This document shows positions 46,701-58,700 of a DNA stretch of 64,000 nt, in pieces. The position numbers and the translations under genes were made by a program. Under the pieces are notes generated by a model. The model had not been told where the DNA came from. It saw only the letters and a program-made list of their open reading frames with translations, and ran no database searches. The stretch is from an uncultured Clostridia bacterium (lineage in GTDB: Bacteria; Bacillota; Clostridia; Christensenellales; UBA1242). Numbering within the stretch: the stretch's first letter is position 1; each line of letters opens with the position of its first letter. The stretch is from NCBI GenBank assembly GCA_934747805.1, contig CAKVHC010000005.1, forward strand, positions 1 through 64,000, in the 5' to 3' direction.

Positions 46701-49700
46701 ATTTAATTTCCGTGTGTGCAAACGTGCAAGTGCAATCAACACAAACAATGTTCTTGCCATTGCTAGCGAATCAAGTAGATACGCCAGTCTAAACATTGAA
46801 CTTGTGACCGACTATACGTCAAGCGTGTTGCCTACAATCGACACACTCACAAATGGCGAACAGTTGAACGAAACTGATGCTTTGCGTTTGTCAATCAGTG
46901 CGGACGAAGATAGTCAGGCATTCGTTGACAAAATCATGTCGACCTATGGAGAGAAGAATGTTACAGACTTGTTCGACATCTCGTGTGAAATCTTGCCTTC
47001 AGCGAACGGCATTATGTATAACGACTTGCGTATTCAACTGAAAGAAGATTATCGAGAGCTAGACAACGAATTGCATTTCAATTTGCATTTCTGGGCAGAC
47101 AGCAATGCCGACGTAACTAGTGATGTTGGATTGACAATTACTCCATCTAGCATAACTAAGATTGTTATGAACCATTTTGCTGAAACAAGTGCCAGTCAGA
47201 CGGTTGGCGGTTCGACAAAGCAAACCGTTCAATCCAATTCGGCAACGAATATGATTGTTCCTGGCAAATCTGGCATTATGATGATCTCTGTCAACCCAAT
47301 CTATGCGAATGTGGATTATTTCACAATTGAGTCATCACAAAACATTGGCTACAGCATCTCGTTTGAGCAAATGGTGAAAGTGGAAGGCAAGGACGAATAC
47401 ATAACATTGTTCCCACGTCCATCAGCACCAAATCTAGCAAAATATAGCACGATTGATGCTGACGGCAATTTGAGTTATGATGGCAATCTATACGTTCGTA
47501 CTATTTTGCCAACAATTGTGGCACGTGAGCTCAATTTTGAGGTGACAGTCAACGCATATTTAAACACTAGTCCAACTAGTCTAAAAAGAGCAACTAAAAC
47601 CCTGCTCACAGCGTATGTTCCAGAAATAAATCTGACAGTCGACCAAGATGACGCTGTCAGCGTATATCTAATGGAACCTTTGTACACTGAAGATGGGACA
47701 AACAACGTCCTTGATGCAAGCGAAATGGATTTGTACATTCGCTACACCACCGAACGTGACGATGCTAAATATATATATAATGAAAAAGTGAAAGTTGACG
47801 AAAATGGCGAAATCACTTATAGAAATGAGACCGCCTATTATGTGCCTTTGCAAGAAGGTCAAGACGTCAACAGAGAGATGCTTTATGTCCGTCGTGAATA
47901 TTTCTTGGTGGAAAATAATACATCAAACATTAGAATCAATATGGAAGTGGTCGGCTATGAATTTGGTAGTCCATCATATGATGCAAAATGGTTGGACACT
48001 CCAGATGAAGATGGCCAAGTTATTGCACAAGCACCAACGCTAGTACGCACTCAGCGTGGTGTATATGCCGGTTCATCCAGACTCACCATTATGGGCAACG
48101 AGTCAAATGTCGGCAAGCGTCTCAAACTTACTGCAAAGATCGAAGTTCTACGCAACGGCATTAGGAAAGATGCTGAAAAGGAACTGCGTTTCATAATAGT
48201 GGAGAACATTATTCGTCCAAGAAATGTGACAATCGGAAACCTAACTGACGACAACACTTTGTCATTTGCGATGGGCTCATCACAGTCGCTAGACATTGTA
48301 TGGAAGACTGATACAGGCATTTTGAACAAAGAAAAGCAAGAGAAAATCAACCGCACTTTATACGACTGCATCGGTGGAGTGGGCACTGATTTCAATGCTG
48401 AAAGATTGGCAAACTTGTTCTATATTCGTCGCAACACAGTGTATGGCATAACCAATGACCCATTGAAACTGGGCACGGATAGTAGCAGTCTATTCCGCAT
48501 AAAAGAAAACTACACTAACCGTGAGTTTACTGGACTTACTATCATTGGCACTAGCCAAACTAACGGCACAGTTCTCGGCTTTAAAGTGTACTACTATTAT
48601 GACGAGAACTTAGAATTGAAGTTCACAACCGATTACGAAGCATTTAAAAACAAATATGTTCTAACGGAAATCAATTTTGAGTTTAATCTGTTGATTTACT
48701 ACACATCAACTGAACAAGAACCTATTCCAATTTACACTGCAAGCCAGTTCAAGTCATATTTGTCTGCTACAGTCAGCGATACCAACACATCAAACACTAA
48801 CTATATTTTGATGGCGGATATTGCTTTGGAAGATTACGAACCATTCAACGCCAACTTTAGCAGTTTGGACGGTAACGGCAAGGTGATAAAGATTTACAAC
48901 TTCACACCTAGTGCACCAACTAGCGAATCTACCGCACGTGTGGGATTGTTCAAGACTGTTAGTGCCAACACGATAATCAAGAACGTCACTCTCGACGTTT
49001 CAATGCTCAAGGACATCAACCTTGTAGCATACTCAGGTTACGAAGTGGGACTTTTGGCAGTCAGCAACGCTGGTATTATTACCAACTGCGATGTGGTGGC
49101 TTTGAGATTGAATAGTTCAAACACGACTTCTTCACTCAAGACAATAAACATTCTTGCTCAACAATCCACAACGACTGCACATTTCGGTGGATTAGTTGTC
49201 AACAACACGGGCAACATTACCAATAGCCGAATTGGTGTTCCATCATTTGTTTCATACATTATCAACTCCACAGATACCAAGACTGAAACGGATACTCAAA
49301 CATATATCAGCAACGACATTTTGATCACTGGCGTGGGCGATATGGGTGGATTCGTATACAGCAACAGCGGAATTATCTCAAGCTCATATGTTCGTGGATT
49401 GAACTTTACTAACAATTCAACCGAACTCGACACGTCAAAGACCGCTGGATTTGTTGTCAACAATACAGGCAGAATATATTTCTCATACGTTCGTGGTTCG
49501 GGCGATGCCACTGTTGGTCGACCAAGAATGACGTCAACAAGCATCACCTCAAATGGCGATGTGGCAGGCTTCGTGTCCAAAAACTCAGGCTATATCGGTG
49601 ACTGCTACGCAAATATCAAAGTATTCAGTGTAAGCAAGTTCACTGCAGGCTTTGTTGGTTCAAACAGTTCATCAATTGAAAGATGCTATTCAGCGTGCGA

Positions 49701-52700
49701 CATTGAAAGCAATGCTCCACGTCAAACGCCATTCACTGGCACAAATATCTTGCACGAATTGCAAGACAGCTCTAATGGCGGAATTGTGGATTGCTATTAT
49801 CTGATTTTGAGTGGGGAGTCCTTCCCAATTGAAGATGACAGTGCCCATGATATGAGCATCAGCAGTTTCCAAATGGCAAATACGCTCAACAACTTCAACT
49901 TTGTCAACTCAACCAATGTTGACGAAGCAAAAGCAGGCATTTGGATCTATAACTTTGAAGACGAAAATGCAAAGGTCAAAGAAAGTTACGTTCTACCAGA
50001 TTTGACCAGCCCTAACGAAATTGCTAAATCTTTGAGATATCTCAACACCGAACTTACTGACGAACAAGGCAATGTCGTTGGTTATAGTTATCTTTACAAC
50101 AAAGGCTACGAACTCGGTTCACAAATCAACCCATACATTATCCGTTACGCAAGCGAATTCAACAAGGTTTTCGCAGATGCATTGACGGCGGATGACAGCA
50201 CTCAGATTGTTCAATCTTTGGCAAACGTGAGATTTGTGAGCGATATCGATTTCAAAGATGTCGGCAACGAAGTCAAGACAAGAGAAAGAGTTGTTTTCTC
50301 TGGTCAGATTGACGGCAACGGAATGCAAATCAATGGCATCAACATCACCACCAACACAACAAACAAGGCCCTTAACAGTCTTGGTTTGTTCTCGAAAGTG
50401 ATTAAGGCAAACACCATTGATGCTCGCACTCCAATCATTAAAAATATCACGCTCAACTACACAAAATTGTCAGGCACAAGCACAGCGTATGTTGGGGGTC
50501 TAGCAGGCATAATCCGTGATTCGTATGTCATAAATGTTAACCTAACTGGTGGCATTGTCGTGCAAGCCTACAACTATGCAGGCGGCTTGGCAGGTATGAT
50601 TACAGGCAAGTCACTCATAATGAATGTAAATTCAAACTTGAGTGTCAGTGTCGGCAACCACAACGAGATCGTTGACCAATATGGTCATTACGTGCCTTAC
50701 ACATACTTTAGTTTTGAAGACTATTCACGCATCAACAGAAACTCAACACAAGAGTCTTATGAAAACTATTTGACTACATTGTCTTACGCAGGTGGTTTGG
50801 CAGGCGTTATCGACCTTAAACTAGAAGAGGTCGAAACTCCAGCCGACCTAACACGACCAAATGTAAATCTGGTTAAGATTAACGCAATCGCTAACAAAAC
50901 TGGAATCACTAGTGTTGGCAGCAATGTCAGTGTCTTTGCCGATGTCGTTGGTGGTGTGGCAGGTTATGCTGGCGTAAACACGTATATCAATTCAACCAAG
51001 TTCTATCTCAACACTGCATCAAATAATAATTCTATTCTTCAAGGATATTATAGCGTCGGTGGTTTGATAGGCGAGAATCTTGGCAAACTTGCAGTCAGCG
51101 AACTGGTCTGCGACAACGATAGTCAACTCACTATCGACAAAGCAAACGGTGCATACATTCGTGGCGAAACTAACACAATCAGCGGTAACTATTTGGGTGC
51201 TAGAGGCAGCTATTTCGCAGGTGGCTTGATAGGTATCAACTATCAAGGTGCAGTGGAACACTGTCAAACTCACTTGTCGCTATACGATTGCGACGCTCAA
51301 TTTGTGGGCGGAATTGTAGGTGGCACGCTAGGTGGTGCGTTCAACACAATGTATACGGCTAGTGCTATGCCAGTTTTGACCAAGGAAAACACTTATTCAG
51401 GCGGTTTTGCTGGCATCACATTTAACGCATTTAACAAAAACAAATTGCCAGTAGAAATGGCAAATAGCATTTGGCAGCAGTACATCAACAACTATATCAA
51501 TGCTCAACCTAACTCATTGGTTGGCAAGATTAGTGTCGTGCTCAATCGTGTGGTTTGTGCACAGTATTACGACCATGCAAAACTGACAGAACTCAATGCT
51601 AACGAACACAACGGTTCGTTCATTGGATACTCAGCTCTCACTCAAAAGCAAACCGAGACGGACAGTGTGTTCTCGTATAGAGGCTCTCAACTAGACACAC
51701 TCTATGCTTCTTCAAACAAGCCAACCAATTGCTTTGTTGACGGCACATACTATTATGACGAAAACAATAGCGTTGCATTTAATGAAATCGCTCATTTCGA
51801 TCAGGAAGACGACATGTTCGATACAAAAATGTTGGATTTGAAGACAATGTCTATCGAAACATTGACCAACCGTGAGGAAGGTCACGAAGCTGATCAGCGT
51901 GCTGAATTCCAAAAAGTGTTCAGCGAATGGAGTCTAAACTACTGGACTGCTCTCGATGAAACCACAATTTATCCAAGACTATTGCAAATCGGTTTTGGCA
52001 GCGTGATCGAGATTGACTCGGCCAGTGATTTAAAATACATTGACCAAAATCCATCCGGTTCGTTCGTCATAACTCGTGACATTAATATGAATGGTGTTGA
52101 CTTGGAAGACTGCGTAATCAGACAGACTTTCACAGGACGACTCATTGGTTACAAAGAAGACGGCAGCGCTCCTACAATCTACAATATGAGCATGAAAGCG
52201 ACCTCAAACGACCCTTCATGCTTGGCATTCTTCCACGAAATCAAGAATGCAACAATTAGCAATATCAATTTCAGATACAAGAGCTTTAATGCCGACCAAA
52301 AAGGTGGCAATGTCGCAGGCGTAGTTGCAGTTGATTTAGGCGGTTCGACACTGTCGGAAATCACTGTTGGCTTCAATGGTAATTTCTCAAACTCCACTAC
52401 ACTCAAAGAATACGACATGACCCAAACATTAACTGCAATGAATGCTGGCAACGTGGGTGGTTTGGTGGCTGAAAGTAACGGCACCAACATTGTCAACTGT
52501 GAAGTGCGTATGAATATAAGTTCAGGCGCAGACAACACAGGCGGTTTGGTGGGCAGTGCACACACTGCTAGCAACTGGATCACTGCTGACGGATATGCAC
52601 CAATTACAACTGTTGTAAGCAGCGTATACTTCGGCAACATTGACTGCACAACCGATAAGGCCGAAAACACTAAGGCAATCGGCGGCTTGGTGGGCAAACT

Positions 52701-55700
52701 CACCAATGGTGCAATCAACAATTCTCGCACATATTTGTTGAAAGAAAACAACGAAATCGATAAAGAAAAAGTTGCTAATATTACATTCAATCAATGCTAC
52801 ACTGGATGCAACGAATTGTATGTTGGCGGACTTGTTGGTCAGGCTGTGGCAGATATCAGTCAAAACAAAGAATCAATTGGCTTTACAAATTGTGAAGTGT
52901 TAACCAACATCACAGCATTGACTAATGCACAACAAGGCCAGAACATTTACATTGGTTATGTTGTAGGTCACGCAACTAGTGCAAGCTTCACAACAATTAC
53001 AGTTCACAAAGACTGCAAATTAAATGCTTCAAACGGCCTTACACTTAACGACCTGTATTATGGTGGCATTAGTGGTTATGGATTTGACGTAACTATTAGT
53101 GAATCTACTATTCTATCGGAGATTACACTAAGTCGCATTAAGGCATTGACCATACACATGGGTGGTGCGTTTGGTCACATTATGAATAATGCAAGCAAAA
53201 TCTCTGGCGTACTAGTGTCCAACACAATTTCTACTAAAGATTTGGTAGGAAAAGACGCAAAAATATACGTAGGTGGTATTGTTGGTGAAACGACAGTAGA
53301 AACCAAAACTGACGGTGTTATTGCAGTTCGCACCTCAGCACACTTCGGCAAAATAAATATTGGAAATTCAGAAACCGGAACATATTATGTTGGCGGAATT
53401 ATCGGCTTTACTAATGGCGTGCAGATTGAAGCGTGCCAAACAGGTGCTGATATGATTATCGGCAACATAAAAGACTACGAGATTGCAGGTATAGTCGGAT
53501 ATATATCAGCTAGTGATGCAAAACCTGTGACAATTACTCGTTGCATAATGTTGTCATATTTCAAGCTTTCCAACCAATTGGTTCGCTCAAATAATTACTC
53601 CGTTGAAAGCGGAGTAGACCCAATCTGTATGGGTAATGTAGGCGATAGCTCAACTGGCAATATCTACAGTGCGGATTATAGTTTCATTGTTGCAAGACAA
53701 AACTATATCAAAAACAAGAATGATACTACAGGTTTCTTGACTAACATGCGTGCTGACCAATTGCTCGGCAAACTGACAAACAACGGCGTTGTGTTGTCAT
53801 ATGCAGTTAATGCGGCACTCAGCACAGATAAGACATCACTCAGCACAGATGATGCGTATGTTCTCAATCGAGCAGATAGAAACAGCGTAGGTGGACAATC
53901 TAATGTTTACGCTATGGGTGCTTTGCCTAATAACAAATCAACTAGCTATGTAATGCCATATCTCATAACTCTCGGTGAGAGAATGAGTGCGAATGAATTG
54001 TTTAAACATGGTTCAGTAATGAGGCCAAAAGTATTGACGGAAACTGATAATATCTTTACAGAAGAGAGTCAGATTTTTGTCGTATGGGATAATTTCACAT
54101 TCAACGCAACTCCTGACAAACTCAACAGTCGAATTGTAGGCTGTGGCGTAACGTTTGAACTGGGTAGCAACTTTGTTCAAACTATTGGCGCTAGTGGTGC
54201 AATCTCAGGCGTGACATTCAGCGCGAAAGCCAACGTCAACGGAGTAAGGGTTTCCAACAACGGTGGCGTAATCGCCAACACAAACCAAGGTGTAATATTC
54301 GACTGCCATATGATTGACGAAATCACGATTGACAGTTCGACTATGACATCTGGCACAGACAAATTCGGTTGCGTGGTCGGTGTAAACAACGGCACAATCT
54401 TTGGATTTGGTAACGGTGCGAAATTCACACTCGGCAATGGCGCAAAACAATTCGTTTCGGGCATTGCTGTGACGAATAACGGCAGAATCGAAGGTTGCTA
54501 TGTGACGGCAGACTTGACCGAAGTTGCACTCAACAATCCTAACACCGCAGGTTTGGTGCACACCAATCTCGGTGTAATCTACAACACCTATTTCGCAGGT
54601 GCATTGAGTGGCGGCGGCACTCTTGACGACGCTCTCGTCCTAAATCAAAACATCCGCACTGGCGGAGAAACTTGCTTGGCGACTATGGATGTGTTTACGC
54701 ACAATGACGAAAACGGCAAACAAGTCGGACAAGAAAAAAATGTATACGTAGACTACTATGCTAACTGCAAAACAGGAGAACTAAGTACAACTACTACAAC
54801 AAGAGCATTGTTTGAAAATGGTGGCGATGCTACACAACTGTTAGTCGGCAATATTTGGGCAACTCAGAGATATATTGGAAATGAAGCAACCAAAGGTCAT
54901 TACGGTAATCTACAAAACGTTGGTAACACAATAATCGTTAACCTAAACTATGGTTATCCAATTATCAATATTGGAACAAGGATTTACAATTACAAAGATG
55001 TCGATCCGGATAGCAGCGGCTGGATAAAAGATGAAGATAGTCAGTATAAGTATATAGGTCGTGAGTCTGGTGATGGTTCTAACAAAAATCCTATTGAAAT
55101 TATCAATCTTGGCGTGATGGACTACACTCGCAGCTTGTACTCGAACACAAACGTCAAAGAATACAAACTCACTCGCAACATTGTGATTGCGAACAACTCG
55201 ACATATTCATTGTCAAATTATTGGAGCAAAAATGCTGACGATAACGACAGCTCGTATTATGGTGCTACGACAACATTCAAGCAGATATTTAATGGCAATG
55301 AAAAAATAATCTTCAACCTGTATGGTGGAGCATTATTCAACACGTTGGAAGAAAAGACAGAAAACAATACTCAAGTTGGCGGAATAATTAGCGATGTCAA
55401 TTTGTTCAACTCATACTCTGGTGACTCAGGCAAGACTGTTTCAGGCGGCTTGGTTGGTAAACTGACATCAGGCACAGTGCAAAAGGTGAATGTTTATGGT
55501 GTGATCAATGCATCGGCTGCAATTGCTAACACAATGAGTGGCGGCACTATCACAGAATGCAAAATTCTTGCAGATCAGATCTCTGGCAACGAATCGACAG
55601 GTGGTGTGGTGCACACTATTTCTGGAGGTCGAATTACAAAATGTCAAGTAAGTGGTGCTGACAATCAAATTGAACCTAAGATTATTGGTGTTAAAGTTGG

Positions 55701-58700
55701 TGCTGCAGGTCTAGCATATTCGGCAACTGGCTCGGCAGTGTTGCAAGACAACACAGTTTCAGGTGTAACAATTCAAGCTGTCAGTGGCTTCACTGCGGGT
55801 GCAATAGCCAAATGCGATGCTAAGACAGTGGCGGAAGCGACGGACACAGATAAGTATGTTTTGTACAATAACAAAATCAGCGCTACTGTTGCAGGTGGCG
55901 GACATGTCGCAGGTTTGGTCGGACAACTTAGTGGCGGCAACATCGACAGCAATCACGCAACTGATGATAACGCAAAGATTGCACTACAAGGCACAGCTGC
56001 AACTTCTATTCTGGGTGGTCTAATTGGTCAATCGAACAGAACTGTAAACGGAACTGCAAAAGTAACTAACAACAAAGTCACACTTGGCATTGCTACTGGT
56101 GATAATGGTAATAATGCGGATAGTAAGAACAAACGTTTCGGTGGTTTACTTGGTGAAGACTTGAAAGAAATAACCTTTGAAGGCAACACAATTTCAGGCA
56201 AATTTGAGATGAACAAGAATGAAACTAGCAACGAAAGTATTTCGGGCGGTTTGACAAGCATTCCTGTAGCTTCAAAATTTAAAGACAACACAATTAGTTT
56301 GACAATTACAGACTTCTCTGCAAATCAGAGCAGTGCAATGGGTGGATACTTTGGCAAAGTTGGTAGTGACTACAGCCTCAGTGATAGCGCAACACAAACA
56401 ACTGACAACACACCAGTTGTGTTCGATGGCGATGGCAATACATCCAATGTCCCTAACTATACGAACACCAACTTGCTAACTGCCAAGGCTCAATTCCAAG
56501 GCGTGTTCAATGTTGGTCTACAAGTGGGATATATGACCGCTTGGAACCGTGCAGCTTTGGATTCTACGAGTAGCAATGTTAACAAGAGTACTATTGCCAT
56601 CGGATTTAAGAATGTGGGCGGTATGGTTGGTAAGATTGAAAAACATACGGAGACGATTTCAAATCTGGAAAGTAAAGGCATTATCAAATCCATGTCTAAA
56701 ATGATTAATGGCGAGAGTGCTCCATCCAACTTTGGCGGATTGTTCGGTGCTATCAATGATAAGAGCAAGGTTACACTTAGCAATTTGACGAACGGATGCA
56801 ACATTGAAACTCTAGGCACTGAGATAGATTCACACGCCAATTTGGTTGGCGGTATTGTCGGCAAACTTGGCGCAGTGCCAAAATACTACTCAGCTAAGAA
56901 ATCCACAGTCAACTCAGAAGTGAAATTTGGCGGCGAAAGCGGTTATGACACTCAGGAATACACGATTGAAAATTGCGCATCTACAGCAAAAATTCAAGGT
57001 AAATATTATGTGGGCGGCATTGTTGGTTCATTAGCAACGCAAGGCGCAGAATTAAGCCTTAACAGTTTGGAATCTAGTGGCGAAGTTAAAGGCTACGGTG
57101 TAGTCGGCGGCATTCTTGGCTTGACCTATACACCAGGTGATAAAGACACAACTTTGAAAATCGCAAAACTTACCAATCAGGCCAAATTGGATATTGTAAA
57201 CGTTAACGACGGCGGAGATTACTTTGGCGGAATTACAGGCACAATATTCAGCACAAATCGTATACTTTACACTTCAGTTAAGACCGGTGAAGACGGCAAC
57301 GAAACTAAGGTTTGCGACTTCGATGGCTTGACAAATAGCGGTAAGATTATTGGCGGTAACTACACGGGCGGATTGTTCGGTAAAATCGTTTCCACTAGCG
57401 GCAGTATCAAAGGTTTCGTAGGCGTTGCGGCTGGAGGCAATGTGACCGGTAAGGATTACGTCGGTGGCATAATGGGCGAATATACAATCGACCCTAACTT
57501 GCCAAATGGCACTGTATTTACAATCTCGGACATAACTTCGGGAGGAACACGCAAAGGTCAAAACTACGTCGGCGGATTGTTCGGCAGACTTGACTTAACA
57601 GGTTATGAATACAACGAAAACGGCGAACTACAAGAAGTCGGTTTATATACTAAAAATATCTATGCAAGGATTAGTAATATAACCAATAATGCAATTATTG
57701 AAAAAACTGCGAAAGGTGATGAGTATATTGGTGGCATTATAGGTGAACTTGATGCACACAACGCTATAGTAGATATTACTCCACTAAACGATGGTGAAAA
57801 ATCATTGATTAACACTAGAGCAGTTAGTGGCGGCGGCTATACTGGTGGCATATTTGGCAATGTAAAACTAAATAACGAAATTACAGTCAATAAGCAAGAT
57901 GCGGCTGGAAATGTCGTAGAAGAAAATTTCCATTCAACAATTACAGACCTGCATAACACAGGTACGATTACAGGTACAGCTGATTATGTGGGTGGCGTAA
58001 TAGGATATCTAAACTACACGGACAGTAAAGCTGTTGGTTATACAGTTTATAACCTTGTAAACGGTGGTGTAGTTAATGCATCAGATGCAAGCAATGTAGG
58101 CGGTATCTTTGGCAGCGTTAAGAACTATAACATCTACGGCATAAGTGAAGAAAGTATTGATAAACAATACACTAAACAGATATTCAAAAATACAGCTTCA
58201 GTAAAAGGCAGATCCAATGTGGGCGGAATTATTGGATATACTGCAAATGATGTGTCTAACCTAAATGGTAAGTTGCTTCCTGGAAGCTACGGCTATAATG
58301 TTTTATATGAAGTAGACAATGTTGGCAATTTAGTCGTTAATTCAACTGGAGAAAAAGCGGGAATTGGTGCAAATATTTCGAACACGGGTTCCGTTACTGG
58401 TAAAAACGGCGGAAACAATGTTGGTGGGTTCATTGGTTGTGTAACTAGTGACCCTAATGGCAAAGTACAAACTAGCGGCAAAATAGATTATTTGTTCGCT
58501 ACATCCGAATTAGAAGTGCATGGTGGAACAAACGTAGGTGGCGTAATTGGATATTATAACTGTCCAAACGATTCATATTTAACATTTACTTCACGTTCAA
58601 ATATGGTTGAAGGTGGCAGTAATGTCGGTGGACTAATTGGTCGATTTAAATTAACTACCTCAAACGCTCCTAAGTTCATAAATAAACTTACATATGTTGG

